DNA of 64,000 nucleotides from Natronobeatus ordinarius (GTDB lineage: Archaea > Halobacteriota > Halobacteria > Halobacteriales > Natrialbaceae). Location of the stretch: positions 1,240,001 to 1,304,000 of the forward strand of contig NZ_CP101456.1 of assembly GCF_024362485.1 (NCBI RefSeq), written 5' to 3'. Of this stretch, positions 25,925-35,142 are shown one piece after another. The notes beneath the pieces were generated by a model. The model saw nothing but the letters and a program-made list of their open reading frames with translations. It was not told the DNA's origin and searched no databases. A program made the position numbers and the translations under genes. Positions within the stretch are counted from its first letter, which is position 1; each line of letters starts with the position of its first letter.

Positions 25925-27244
25925 CTAAACCGGGAACCGATGCGTTCGGTCGACGTGAACGTCTTCGGGAGCGACCGTTCTGCCGTCGACGGTGACGGTG
26001 TCACCGCTCGTCAGCCGACCGAACGCCGGTCCCTCGCTGACGCCCAGCTCACGCGCCCGTTTCGGGTCGAACGCCGTCTCCGACACGACGACGGCGTCGT
26101 CCTCGATGGCCACCGTGTCGTACTTGCACTCGAGGATCGCCGCGAGGTCGGCGACGACCCCCTGGAGCACCTCCTCGCCCGGGACGGCGGCCCGATCGCC
26201 GACGCGGCTCGCACCGTTTCTGGTCGTGAAGGCGACGGTCCGGTTCTCGAGGATTGCCCATACCTCGTCCGGATCGATTCCCTCGGCCGTCTCGACCAGT
26301 TTCACCGGTAAGTCGACGACGGTGAACGGCTCCGATCGCTCGCTGCCGAACCGAACGCCGTCGTCGACGGTGCCGAGTTCGTCTTCGATCGCCGTCACGA
26401 GCGAGCGAGGGCGATCGCCGACCTCGCGCAGCCAGGTCTCGCTCACGACCTCGTAGCCGAGAGCGTCGAGTACTCGCTCGAGAGTGGGATACTCGCCGTC
26501 GATGACGGCGCAGTCGGCGTCGCTTTCCTCGAACGCCGCCGCGAGCACGTCGCGTTCGGTCTCGGGGTGGGCCATCGCCTCGAGCGCCCAGTCGGCGGCG
26601 ACGTGGCCGACGGCCCACGGGGTCTCGCGGACGATCCGCGTAAAGCGGGGGGCGTAGTGGTTGCCGCCGAAGCCGACGACCTGTTCGTCGCGGTGAGGGG
26701 CGACGTCTCGGAGGTCGAGAATAGCGCGCGCGACGGCCTCGGCGCCTGCGGGATCGTTCCACTGCTCGTCGTCGCTTCCGAGTTCGGCGAACAGCGAGGG
26801 GACGCCGACGTCGGTCGGGCCGTGGTGGGTACACTCCATCCCGACGTCGTAGTCCGCAGGGGCGTACTCGTCGAACGACTCGAGCAGCGTCGCGAGTGCG
26901 TTCGGGCACGTCGCGGCGAGCTCGCCATCGTCGCCGCCGAACTCGGCCGGGCCGAAGTTACCCGTGAAGTGGCCGGTCAGTAGCGGGCCGGTGCCGCCCG
27001 AGTGTCGGGAGGCGAACACCAGCAGGTCGGGGTCTCCCTCGAAGGCGTCGGCCGGTCGCTCGAGTTCGATGTGGAGGTCGTCGAACGACCGGAGCTCCGC
27101 CCCGTCGGTCCGGTACCAGGTGCTGCCGCCTTCGCCGTCGGGCCGGGTGTCGTCCCCGCGTCGCTCCCAGTCGACGAGCTCACGGAGGTAATCACAGACG
27201 TGGACGGAGGCGCGGTCGGCGCGACTTTCGACGATCGCGATCAC
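25925..27244 (-). CDS. dtdA: D-aminoacyl-tRNA deacylase (DTD2/GEK1 type)
   Basis: A 439-residue archaeal-type editing enzyme that cleaves D-amino acids from mischarged tRNA. It begins IAIVESRADRASVHVCDYLR. Conserved histidine blocks follow in order: FASRHSGGTGPLLTGHFTGN, MECTHHGPTDVGVPSLF and VGFGGNHYAPRFT. The GTG at 27244 is the start because the family begins at this IAIVES strand; the upstream frame is GC-biased noise. The C-terminal extension (about residues 280-439) is longer than in plant homologues but usual in haloarchaea. Confidence 0.92.
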   Translation of the reverse strand: MIAIVESRADRASVHVCDYLRELVDWERRGDDTRPDGEGGSTWYRTDGAELRSFDDLHIELERPADAFEGDPDLLVFASRHSGGTGPLLTGHFTGNFGPAEFGGDDGELAATCPNALATLLESFDEYAPADYDVGMECTHHGPTDVGVPSLFAELGSDDEQWNDPAGAEAVARAILDLRDVAPHRDEQVVGFGGNHYAPRFTRIVRETPWAVGHVAADWALEAMAHPETERDVLAAAFEESDADCAVIDGEYPTLERVLDALGYEVVSETWLREVGDRPRSLVTAIEDELGTVDDGVRFGSERSEPFTVVDLPVKLVETAEGIDPDEVWAILENRTVAFTTRNGASRVGDRAAVPGEEVLQGVVADLAAILECKYDTVAIEDDAVVVSETAFDPKRARELGVSEGPAFGRLTSGDTVTVDGRTVAPEDVHVDRTHRFPV

Positions 27245-27535
27245 ACGAGTCGATGCGGGACGGGGGCCTGAATACGCTCCGTTTTCCGCTCGGTCGACCC
27301 GCGATCGACGTTCCGCTCGGCCGGTCCGCAACCGACGGCGGAGACCGGTCCGAGACGCCGGTCCGAGACACCGGCCCGGTCCGCCCGTTGGTATGCTACG
27401 ACCCAATCAGTATTCTACTAGTGTGGATAATTGACACACATCGTTTCAGCCGACTGTCTGCCGGGTAAATCTTCGATTTCCACCCCAGTAGACGGCGTAT
27501 ACCAATACGAATCGGTCGCACCTGCTCACCCGAAC

Positions 27536-27763
27536 ATGCCTGTCGAAGCTATCGAAGACCAGCGCCTGACGCCGATTCCGGACGAGATCGAATCGTCACA
27601 GGGCAAACTCGTGTACCTCTCGCTCTTACTTACGGACGGTGCGACGGCAACCGAACTTCAGAAGACGCTTTCGCTGAAAAAGATCACGGTCCTGAGTGTT
27701 CTGAACTCCCTCGCTTCGCGCGGTCTCGTCCAGCGAACCGGCGGCAACTACGTCCCTGCGTGA
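27536..27763 (+). CDS. Small winged-helix DNA-binding protein
   Basis: A 75-residue protein that is nearly all one winged helix-turn-helix domain: helix 1 (SSQGKLVYLSLLL), helix 2 (TATELQKTL), recognition helix (KKITVLSVLNSLASRGLV), then the wing (QRTGGNYVPA). This resembles MarR/TrmB-type N-terminal domains without any effector domain. It is followed after 3 nt by another gene that may be co-transcribed. The target is unknown; single-domain regulators of this kind often control nearby genes. Confidence 0.85.
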   Translation: MPVEAIEDQRLTPIPDEIESSQGKLVYLSLLLTDGATATELQKTLSLKKITVLSVLNSLASRGLVQRTGGNYVPA

Positions 27764-27766
27764 TCC

Positions 27767-28285
27767 ATGACGACCGAGCCAACCACCTCCCGACGAGTCG
27801 AATTGCGCGTTCGAGACGATACGCCGACGCCAGTCCTCGAGACAGCCGACCGAATCGCCTCCCGGTTGCGACGGCTCGAGGACGACGATCAGATCGCCGA
27901 GTACGCTCTCGAGAGCTGGGGGTGTCGACAGCTCCGGCCGGCCGAAGCCGTCGAAGCGCCGACGGCGGCCGTCGTCGAGGCCTATCGCTCGTGGGCCGAC
28001 AACGCCGGCCACACGCTCGAGCCGGCGTTCTGCCGACGCGAGGTCTCCTCGATGGTCTCGGAGACGTCCTACACGAAACTCGTCGTCCCGTTCGTGACGA
28101 TCGCCGTCTACGACGGCGAAGAACTCGAGTGCGTGGCTCCGTGTTCGAACGGAGCAGCGGTCTGCACCGTCGACGACTGTCTGGCCGCGCTCGAGGGCGG
28201 CGCGCCCGACCTGGTCGCCGAGTCGCTCGACTCGGATTCGGTGGGCGACGTCGAGAGCGCCGAGCGACAGGTCCATCCGGCGTGA
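27767..28285 (+). CDS. Conserved haloarchaeal hypothetical protein
   Basis: A 172-residue soluble protein immediately after the winged-helix gene (3 nt gap), so likely in the same operon. The N-terminal part (RRVELRVRDDTPTPVLETA and following) is helical; the C-terminal half contains SYTKLVVPFVTIAVYDGEEL and a Cys-containing CVAPCSNGAAVCTVDDCL block with four cysteines, which could bind a metal. I do not recognise the family. The pairing with a one-domain regulator suggests a two-gene regulatory unit, which is inference. Confidence 0.7.
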   Translation: MTTEPTTSRRVELRVRDDTPTPVLETADRIASRLRRLEDDDQIAEYALESWGCRQLRPAEAVEAPTAAVVEAYRSWADNAGHTLEPAFCRREVSSMVSETSYTKLVVPFVTIAVYDGEELECVAPCSNGAAVCTVDDCLAALEGGAPDLVAESLDSDSVGDVESAERQVHPA

Positions 28286-28329
28286 CGGCGCAGCCGCCGG
28301 CGTTCAGCTCGCGACCCTGGTGACGCGTA

Positions 28330-29277
28330 TCACGGGAATAAGAGAAAGACGAAGCCGACGTAGCCGACGACGAGGATCGCCCCGTCGACGCGACTCAACT
28401 CGTCGCCGTGGGCCATCATTCCGACGAGGACGAGCGTGAACGCGACCAGTGCCGGGAGTTCGAAGCGCAGGGTACTCGGCGAGACGGAGATCGGGACGAT
28501 CAGCGCGACGATCCCGATCACGGCGAGAACGTTGTAGATGTTCGATCCCACGACGTTCCCGATCGAGAACGCCGTCTCGCCACGGATCGCGCCGACGACC
28601 GAGGCCGCGAGCTCGGGTAACGAGGTGCCGAGTGCGAGGACGGTGAGTCCGATGAACAGGTCCGAAAACCCCATCGCGGCGAGCAGGCCCCGCCCGCCCG
28701 AGATGAGCCACCGAGAGCCGATCACGAGCGCGAGTAACCCACCGACGACGAGCAGTACGGTCCGGAGCGTGATCCCTTCACCCGATCCGGGCTCGGCCGA
28801 TACCGGCGCGGGATCGGCGTTGACGTAGTACAGCAGATAGCCGGTAAAGCCCACGAGGACGGTGAGGAGGACCGCTCCCTCGAGTCGACCGATCGTTCCG
28901 TCGACGCTCAGGACGAGCAGCAAGAACGCAGCCAGCACCATGAACGGGACGTGCCGGCGGAGTACGAGTGGGCTGATCGGGAGCGGACGAATCAACGCTG
29001 CGAGTCCCAGCACGAGTCCGATGTTGGCGACGTTCGAGCCGACGACCGTTCCGAGGCCGATGTCCCCCGAGACGTCGAGCGCGCCGATCGTCGCGACGAA
29101 CAGCTCCGGCGCGGTGGTCACGAGCGCGACCACGGTCACTCCGACGGTCGCCGCCCGGAGGCCGACGCCGAGGGCCACTCGCGCGGCTCCGGCGACGAGC
29201 AACTCCGCGCCGACGTAGAGCGCCACGATCCCGCCCGCGAGCAAGAGGAGAAAGAGGGCGGTTCCCTCGAGGATCAT
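28330..29277 (-). CDS. Na+/Ca2+ exchanger family antiporter (CaCA)
   Basis: A 315-residue membrane protein with ten or so spans and the two inverted alpha-repeats of the CaCA superfamily: VTVVALVTTAPELFVATIGA with GTVVGSNVANIGLVLG, and LTVLALGTSLPELAASVVGA with GNVVGSNIYNVLAVIG. These supply the acidic cation-binding residues. It exchanges sodium for calcium across the membrane. In a haloarchaeon it would use the Na+ gradient to keep cytoplasmic Ca2+ low. The start is the ATG at 29277. Confidence 0.94.
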   Translation of the reverse strand: MILEGTALFLLLLAGGIVALYVGAELLVAGAARVALGVGLRAATVGVTVVALVTTAPELFVATIGALDVSGDIGLGTVVGSNVANIGLVLGLAALIRPLPISPLVLRRHVPFMVLAAFLLLVLSVDGTIGRLEGAVLLTVLVGFTGYLLYYVNADPAPVSAEPGSGEGITLRTVLLVVGGLLALVIGSRWLISGGRGLLAAMGFSDLFIGLTVLALGTSLPELAASVVGAIRGETAFSIGNVVGSNIYNVLAVIGIVALIVPISVSPSTLRFELPALVAFTLVLVGMMAHGDELSRVDGAILVVGYVGFVFLLFP

Positions 29278-29504
29278 ACGGTTGACTAGTCCCGATTCGC
29301 GTATAAGCCGTGCGGAACCGGGATCAACGGCGCAGACGCACCGCTGTCTGGTAGCACCAGCCCGTTTCACGACCTGGGGGTTCCGTCCTGCTGGGGCTCG
29401 ACTCCGTCGTCTTCGCCGTTGTCCGCTTCGGCGTGGCTGACCGTAGCCGGCCTGCGAGCCGTCGGATCAGACCGATTAAGGGTTCGCCACCACGAAGAAC
29501 GCTT

Positions 29505-30305
29505 ATGCACGTCTTCGGTCTCATTGGCAACCCGGTCGGCCACTCGCTCTCGCCGCCGATGCACGAGGCAGCGTACGACGAACTCGGCCTCGAGGCCCGC
29601 TACGTCACGTTCGAACCGGAGTCCGCGGACCTCGAGTCGGCCATCCGCGGCGCCGACGCCCTGGGGATCTGCGGCCTGAACGTCACCATCCCGTTCAAGC
29701 GAGACGTCCTCGAGTACGTCGAGCCCGACGACCTCGCGAAACGGATCGGCGCGGTGAACACGATCGACTTCGGCGGCGAGCACCCGACGGGCCACAACAC
29801 CGACGCCGCCGGCGCGTTGCGGGCGCTCGAGCGCGGCGACGCCGATCTCGAGGGCGCGCGGGCGGTGCTCGTCGGCGCCGGCGGCGCGGGCCGGGCGATC
29901 GCGTTCGCCCTCGCTGATGCGGGCGCGGCGGTCGCGATCGCAAACCGTACCGAGTCGACGGCGCACGACCTCGCCGCGGCGGTCCCGAACGCGACGGGAC
30001 ACGGCCTCGAGTCGCTCCCGGACCTGCTCGCCGACGCCGACGTGCTCGTCAACGCGACGAGCGTCGGGATGGACGAAGATGTCTCGCCCGTTCCGGCCGG
30101 TGCGCTCCACGCCGACCTCGTGGTGATGGACGCCGTCTACAGCCCGCTCGAGACGCGGCTCTTACGTGAGGCGGCCGACGCCGGGGCGACGACGATCGAC
30201 GGCGCGTGGATGTTGCTCTACCAGGGCGTCGAGGCACTCGAGCGCTGGACGGGCGAGGCGGCACCGGTCGAGGCGATGAACGACGCGCTTCGATCGACCC
30301 TCTGA
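29505..30305 (+). CDS. aroE: Shikimate dehydrogenase
   Basis: A 266-residue NADP-dependent enzyme reducing 3-dehydroshikimate to shikimate for aromatic amino acids and folate. Shikimate-binding [11 protein letters not shown] is near the start, the catalytic lysine is in [10 protein letters not shown], the conserved Asp in [11 protein letters not shown], and the nucleotide-binding GAGGAGRA in [17 protein letters not shown]. It is encoded close to the pabBAC operon, which uses the chorismate this pathway makes. Confidence 0.96.
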   Translation: MHVFGLIGNPVGHSLSPPMHEAAYDELGLEARYVTFEPESADLESAIRGADALGICGLNVTIPFKRDVLEYVEPDDLAKRIGAVNTIDFGGEHPTGHNTDAAGALRALERGDADLEGARAVLVGAGGAGRAIAFALADAGAAVAIANRTESTAHDLAAAVPNATGHGLESLPDLLADADVLVNATSVGMDEDVSPVPAGALHADLVVMDAVYSPLETRLLREAADAGATTIDGAWMLLYQGVEALERWTGEAAPVEAMNDALRSTL

Positions 30306-30408
30306 GCGCGCTTCGATCGACTCTTCGACCCGGTTCGAGTGCGCGCTTGCGAGAATTGACACTACCGGATCAAACGACTTTAGGTGCAGTAACCGATACT
30401 TCAGGGTA

Positions 30409-31053
30409 ATGGGAATCCTCCAGAAGCTGAAGTCGCTGCTCGGGGTCGGCGACTCGCCGTCGGACGCTGCGCGAGAGCGGGACGTCGGCGTGACCGTCGA
30501 GCGGGAACGTCGCGAGCGGGCCGATCCAGACGACCGCGTCGACGAGCCCGGAACGAGCGACGTCGATGCCACCGGCGCCGCCGACGAGGCGGCCGCTGCC
30601 GGCACGACCGCCTCGAGTTCCACCGGCTCGATGACGGAGCCACGTGAGCGTTCGGAACGGGCAGCCGAGCCCGCGGAAGCGACGGGGCCGACCGAAACAG
30701 ATGCCGCACCGACGACCGAGAAACCGTCCGAACCGACCGAGGAGGCGCCGGAGGCAGCAGCGCCCGACGAAACGGACGCGGCCTCGAGCGACGACGCGAC
30801 GTCAGTGGACGCTGAACCGGCCGACGACTCGAGTGAGGGCGACGCTGAACCGGCCGAGGAAGCGACGTCAGTGGACGCTGAACCGGTCGACGTGATCAAG
30901 GGGATCGGACCGGCGTACGCCGACCGGCTCGCCGGCGCCGACGTCGAGACCGTCGCCGACCTCGCCGCGGCCGACGCCGAGGCCCTCGCGGCCGAAACTG
31001 GCCTCTCGGAAAAGCGCATCCAGGGCTGGATCGATCGGGCGAGCGTCCGATAG
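30409..31053 (+). CDS. Acidic linker protein with C-terminal helix-hairpin-helix module
   Basis: A 214-residue protein with three parts: a short amphipathic N-terminus (MGILQKLKSLLGVGDSPSDA), a roughly 130-residue low-complexity Ala/Asp/Glu/Pro/Thr region, and a 50-residue HhH module (DVIKGIGPAYADRLAGADV...) at the C-terminus. The module closely resembles the one ending the TopA protein of this window. A 25-bp direct repeat in the linker (30796-30820, 30862-30886) encodes a repeated TSVDAEP block. It may tether something to DNA; the function is unknown. CTTTAGG about 30 nt upstream suggests a leaderless mRNA. Confidence 0.8.
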   Translation: MGILQKLKSLLGVGDSPSDAARERDVGVTVERERRERADPDDRVDEPGTSDVDATGAADEAAAAGTTASSSTGSMTEPRERSERAAEPAEATGPTETDAAPTTEKPSEPTEEAPEAAAPDETDAASSDDATSVDAEPADDSSEGDAEPAEEATSVDAEPVDVIKGIGPAYADRLAGADVETVADLAAADAEALAAETGLSEKRIQGWIDRASVR

Positions 31054-31143
31054 CTGCGGCCGCCCTCGAGCCCGACCGGCGAGCCCGCTTCGGGTTCCTT
31101 TCATACCGCAAAACAGTTACTCCAGCGCGTCTATTTCCTGGTC

Positions 31144-32760
31144 ATGAGCGATCCGTACGTCGTCACGACGATCGACGCGTTCAGGCGCACCGCTGCAGGT
31201 GTCGCCGGTGGGTGTGGGACGACGGCGAGTCGATCGTCGGGAACGGACGTCGGTTCCGCTGGCGTGCGGATCCCCGTCGAGGTCAGGCTCACCGTTGACG
31301 ATCCGTTTCTCGCGTACCGACGCGCACGTCCGGCCGGAAGCGACGGGGGCGCGTTCCTCGAGACGACCGGCGGGCAGGCCGGCTGGGGATACTTCGGCGT
31401 CGACCCGATCGACCGGCTCACCGTCGGTCCCGACGCGGTTTCTCGCGACGGTGAGTCGCCGACGCTCGCGGCACTCGAGGGCCTCCTCTCCACCGAGGCC
31501 CTCTCCCGGGGTGATTGTGACGTCCCGTTTCCCGGCGGGGCGATCGGCTGGCTCTCCTACGACGTCGCCCGCGAACTCGAGGCGCTCCCGGGAACGGCGG
31601 CGGACGACCGCGGACTGCCGCGACTCGAGCTCTGCGTCTACGACCGACTCGCCGCCTGGGAGGAGCCACGCGACGGCGACCGAACCACGCTCCGGATCAC
31701 CGCCTGTCCACGCGTCGGTGACGATCCCGACGCGGCCTACGAACGCGGACGCGACCGGGCGCTCGAACTCGCCCATCGGATCGAGGCGGGCGATCCGTCG
31801 GTCGGTCCCCCGCCGGTCGAGGCGACGACGGCGACCTTCGAGAGCGACTGCGGCCGGGAGGCGTTCGCCGACCGGGTTCGCCGCGTCAAGGCGTACGTCC
31901 GCGACGGTGACACCTTCCAGACGAACATCTCCCAGCGACTCGTCGCGCCCGCGGCCGTCCATCCCGTCGCCGCCTACGACGCCCTCCGTCGGGTGAACCC
32001 CGCGCCGTACTCCGGCCTGCTCGAGTTTCGAGCCGCGGACCTCGTGAGCGCGAGCCCCGAACTGCTACTCGAGCGCGAGGTGCCACGCACCTCGGATTGC
32101 TCGAGCGAACGGAGTCCGCGAGAGCGCGATGGGGACTTCGTCCGGACGGAGCCGATCGCGGGGACCCGCCCGCGGGGGGCGACCTCGGAGGAGGACGCCG
32201 ACCTCGAGGCGGACCTGCTGACCGACGAGAAAGAACGGGCCGAACACGCGATGCTGGTCGACCTCGAGCGAAACGATCTCGGGAAGGTCTGTGCGTACGG
32301 CACCGTCGAGGTCGACGAGTATCGCCGGGTGGATCGCTACTCGGAGGTGATGCACCTCGTCTCGAACGTGACGGGGACACTCCGCGACGACGTAACGCTC
32401 GCGGACGCGATCGCAGCGGTGTTCCCCGGGGGGACGATCACCGGTGCGCCCAAACCGCGGACGATGGAGATAATCGACGAACTCGAGGCGACCCGCCGGG
32501 GGCCGTACACGGGCAGCGTGGGGATCTTCGGCTTCGACGGGCGCGCCACTCTGAACATCGTCATCCGGACGCTCGTTCGCCACGCTGAGGAGCACCACCT
32601 GCGCGTCGGCGCGGGGATCGTTCACGACTCCGATCCGGCTCGCGAGTACGACGAGACCCTCGACAAGGCCCGGGCGCTCGTGACCGCCGTCGACGAGGCC
32701 CTGGGCGAACGGGCGGCGATGACCGTCGAGACCGACGGAGGTGCGTCGGCCGATGAGTGA
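31144..32760 (+). CDS. pabB: Aminodeoxychorismate synthase component I (or anthranilate synthase component I)
   Basis: A 538-residue chorismate-binding enzyme. The active-site blocks in order are [21 protein letters not shown] (Ala339), [23 protein letters not shown] and [10 protein letters not shown]. The Pab/Trp distinction is hard from sequence alone: PIAGT is typical of anthranilate synthases, whereas many PabB enzymes have PIKGT. The operon partner is a class IV aminotransferase, which favours p-aminobenzoate synthesis. It makes 4-amino-4-deoxychorismate using ammonia from the next gene product. An 8-nt overlap joins it to pabA. Confidence 0.8.
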   Translation: MSDPYVVTTIDAFRRTAAGVAGGCGTTASRSSGTDVGSAGVRIPVEVRLTVDDPFLAYRRARPAGSDGGAFLETTGGQAGWGYFGVDPIDRLTVGPDAVSRDGESPTLAALEGLLSTEALSRGDCDVPFPGGAIGWLSYDVARELEALPGTAADDRGLPRLELCVYDRLAAWEEPRDGDRTTLRITACPRVGDDPDAAYERGRDRALELAHRIEAGDPSVGPPPVEATTATFESDCGREAFADRVRRVKAYVRDGDTFQTNISQRLVAPAAVHPVAAYDALRRVNPAPYSGLLEFRAADLVSASPELLLEREVPRTSDCSSERSPRERDGDFVRTEPIAGTRPRGATSEEDADLEADLLTDEKERAEHAMLVDLERNDLGKVCAYGTVEVDEYRRVDRYSEVMHLVSNVTGTLRDDVTLADAIAAVFPGGTITGAPKPRTMEIIDELEATRRGPYTGSVGIFGFDGRATLNIVIRTLVRHAEEHHLRVGAGIVHDSDPAREYDETLDKARALVTAVDEALGERAAMTVETDGGASADE

Positions 32761-33400
32761 CGGCGACACCCGAATCATCGTGATCGACAACTACGACTCG
32801 TTCGCGTACAACCTCGTCCAGTACGTGGGCGAGGTCGCCGACGAGGTGCTCGTCCGGCGAAACGACGCGCTCTCCATCTCTGACGTACACGACCTCGACC
32901 CCACGGGGATCGTCGTCTCGCCGGGGCCGGGGACACCCCAGGAGGCAGGCATCTCGATCCCCCTCTTCGAGGAGACCGACTACCCGATCCTCGGGGTCTG
33001 TCTCGGCCACCAGGCGCTGTGTGCCGCCAACGGCGCGCCCGTGGTTCACGCCCCGGAGGTCGTCCACGGCAAGCCCTCCGTCGTCGACCACGACGGCGAG
33101 GGGCTCTTCGCGGGCCTCCCCGACCGTTTCCAGGTCGGGCGCTATCACTCCCTGGCCGTCGAACGCGACGACCTGCCCGAGAGCTTGCTCGAGACGGCGA
33201 CGACGGCCGACGAACGCGAGGTCCTGATGGCCGTCCGCCACCGCGAGAAACCCCACCTCGGTGTCCAGTTTCACCCCGAGAGCATCCTGACCCGCGAGTC
33301 GGGCGCCGGGGAGGACGGTGGTGCGATCTCGCTCGCGGTGGGCAAACGCATGATCCGAAACTTCTGTGCGCTGGCGGCCGCACACGCAGACGACCGATGA
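32753..33400 (+). CDS. pabA: Aminodeoxychorismate/anthranilate synthase glutamine amidotransferase component
   Basis: A 215-residue class I glutaminase subunit that supplies ammonia to the synthase. The nucleophile is Cys83 in GVCLGHQAL and the His174/Glu176 pair lies in [27 protein letters not shown] is the conserved N-terminal strand. The start ATG at 32753 overlaps the upstream gene by 8 nt; the next gene overlaps by 4 nt. This tight spacing implies a coordinated three-gene unit. Confidence 0.88.
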   Translation: MSDGDTRIIVIDNYDSFAYNLVQYVGEVADEVLVRRNDALSISDVHDLDPTGIVVSPGPGTPQEAGISIPLFEETDYPILGVCLGHQALCAANGAPVVHAPEVVHGKPSVVDHDGEGLFAGLPDRFQVGRYHSLAVERDDLPESLLETATTADEREVLMAVRHREKPHLGVQFHPESILTRESGAGEDGGAISLAVGKRMIRNFCALAAAHADDR

Positions 33401-34272
33401 GCGAGTTGCAGTACCACGTCGACGGCGACCTCGTCCCCGCCTCGGCGGCGACGGTCTCGGTCGACGACCGCGGCTTTCGCTACGGCGACGGCGCGTTCGA
33501 GACCCTGCGGGCCTACGGCGGGACGATCTTCGAGTGGGACGCCCACGCCGAGCGACTCGAGCGAACCTGCGAGCATCTCCATCTCGAGCACGGCTGCTCG
33601 CGGGCGGACCTCCGGGCCCGAATGGACGAGACGCTGGCGGCGAACGACCTCGTGGACGCCTACGTCCGGCTCTCGATCACCCGCGGCGTCCAGCCGGGCA
33701 AACTCACGCCACAGCCCGAGGTCGATCCAACCGTCGTCGTCTACGTGAAGCCGCTCCCGCGTGGTGGGCTCGAGGGCGAGTCGGTCTGGGACGGCCCGGC
33801 GACGGTCGAGACGGTCGAGACGCGCCGGATTCCCGACGCGGCGCTCCCGGCCGCGGCGAAGACGCACAACTACCTCAACGGCATCCTCGCGCGAACGGAA
33901 CTCTCGCCCGACGCCGACGAGGCGCTGCTCTGTGACCTCGAGGGGCGCGTCGCCGAGGGGGCGACCAGCAACCTCTGTTTCGTCGTCGACGGCGAGTTAC
34001 ACACCCCGACGCTCGAGGGGCCGGTGCTGCCGGGGATCACGCGCCGGGTAGTGCTCGAACTCGCAGCCGACGCGGACATTTCGACGCACGAGGGCTGGTA
34101 CGAACCGGCCGACGTTCGCACGGCCGACGAGGCGTTCCTCACGAACACGACGTGGGAACTTCGTCCCGTCGCGTCGATCGACGGGCACGCGATCGGCGGC
34201 GGTCCGGTGACGTCGCTGCTGGCAGAACGGTTCGACGAACGGGTCGAAGCCGAGAGCTACAGTAACAACTGA
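33397..34272 (+). CDS. pabC: Class IV aminotransferase-fold protein, probable aminodeoxychorismate lyase
   Basis: A 291-residue PLP enzyme of fold type IV. The cofactor lysine is Lys155 in AAAKTHNYLNGI. It begins ELQYHVDGDLVPASAATVSV with the YGDGAFETLRAY block typical of the D-amino-acid/branched-chain/ADC-lyase family. As the third gene after pabB and pabA it most likely cleaves aminodeoxychorismate to p-aminobenzoate and pyruvate for folate. A branched-chain or D-amino-acid aminotransferase would be the alternative. Its stop codon lies inside copy 2 of the dispersed repeat. Confidence 0.85.
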   Translation: MSELQYHVDGDLVPASAATVSVDDRGFRYGDGAFETLRAYGGTIFEWDAHAERLERTCEHLHLEHGCSRADLRARMDETLAANDLVDAYVRLSITRGVQPGKLTPQPEVDPTVVVYVKPLPRGGLEGESVWDGPATVETVETRRIPDAALPAAAKTHNYLNGILARTELSPDADEALLCDLEGRVAEGATSNLCFVVDGELHTPTLEGPVLPGITRRVVLELAADADISTHEGWYEPADVRTADEAFLTNTTWELRPVASIDGHAIGGGPVTSLLAERFDERVEAESYSNN

Positions 34273-34314
34273 AACGGGGTACACACTGCGAGCAGCGTCT
34301 CTCCGTCTCAGTTG
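34266..34314. repeat. Dispersed repeat copy 2, forming a stem shared by two convergent gene ends
   Basis: The 30-bp core is 34266-34295. CAACTGAAACGG at its left end pairs with CCGTCTCAGTTG (34303-34314), 11 of 12 bases, giving a stem with a loop of about 25 bases. The stop codon of pabC (plus strand) and of the convergent hypothetical gene (minus strand) both lie in the arms as AACTGA. A role as bidirectional terminator or mRNA end protection is plausible. Confidence 0.8.
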
Positions 34315-35117
34315 TCACCGGACAGGTCGACGTCCTCGAGAATGTCCGACCAGGTGTCCCAGTGGATGAAAAACACCTTGTAGGGATACTGGCTGTGCTC
34401 GTTGACGTCGACCATCGTCGGCGAGCCATCCAGTTCGCTGGCCAGTAGCTCGAGCTCCTCGATCAGTTCGGCTTTCGTCGGCAGCAACTCGTCGTCCATC
34501 AGCTCGTACATGTCGTCGATCAGTCCCACCGTCTGGTGGTAGGTGACCCGGGGGTAAGCACCCCACTCGTCCACGTCGGTGATCGACGGCGGCCGACTGA
34601 GTTTGCGGGCGATCCGCTCGACGTCCCTGATCACCTCTTCTTCGGTGATGTGTTCGGGCTCGAGTTGCTGCTCGCCGAAGGTGCCCCGGACGACGTGGAA
34701 CCACGTGTCGAAGACCAGCAGGAACTCGTCGGGGTCGATTCCGGTGTGATCGACGACCTCGAACAGCGTGGGATGGCGGTCGACGCCCTCCTCGGCGAGC
34801 GCCTCGTTCGTCTCTTCGACGGCCTCGAGTTGCTCGAGGATGTCGACGTGACCGGCGCGGTGACTCGCCCTGAAGCGGCCGGCTGCGACCAGGGCGTCGT
34901 CCCAGCTGCCGTCGAAGCGCTCGAGTACCTCGGATTCGGTCGCCGGCGTCTCCCGGTCGCGCCAGTCTCGCGGCGTCGGCGGCCGGCCGATCAGCTCCTC
35001 GTCGATGGCGCGGATCGCGTCGAGCACCTCGTCGCTCTTGCCACCGCCGAGATTGATCGGGGTGGCGTCGGCGCGCCGTCGTTCTTCCTCCTCGTCGTCG
35101 ACGTCGTCGTGGTACAT
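34308..35117 (-). CDS. Homing-endonuclease-associated-repeat protein without a nuclease domain
   Basis: A 269-residue acidic protein made of about four degenerate repeats of 45-60 residues. Each has a helical segment, a PT/PPS turn followed by a D-rich helix, then an aromatic strand with W (for example RPPTPRDW...GSWDDALVAAGRF, then RPPSITDVDEWGAYPRVTYH, and GSPTMVDVNEHSQYPYKVFF). This is the pattern of the HNH_repeat family found next to homing endonucleases, but no HNH or LAGLIDADG nuclease motif is present. It may bind DNA. Convergent with pabC. Confidence 0.7.
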   Translation of the reverse strand: MYHDDVDDEEEERRRADATPINLGGGKSDEVLDAIRAIDEELIGRPPTPRDWRDRETPATESEVLERFDGSWDDALVAAGRFRASHRAGHVDILEQLEAVEETNEALAEEGVDRHPTLFEVVDHTGIDPDEFLLVFDTWFHVVRGTFGEQQLEPEHITEEEVIRDVERIARKLSRPPSITDVDEWGAYPRVTYHQTVGLIDDMYELMDDELLPTKAELIEELELLASELDGSPTMVDVNEHSQYPYKVFFIHWDTWSDILEDVDLSGDN

Positions 35118-35142
35118 ACGCCACCGTAGGGCCGAGACGCCC

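Noticed and set aside
33019-33396. Apparent N-terminal extension of the class IV aminotransferase into pabA
   Set aside because: The extension is an Arg/Pro-rich shadow of pabA. The ATG at 33397 with a 4-nt overlap gives the normal family start.
31144-34272. Calling the operon trpE-trpG with a branched-chain aminotransferase
   Set aside because: No other trp gene is adjacent and the overlapping PLP enzyme is better explained as aminodeoxychorismate lyase. The alternative is kept as an open question in the findings.
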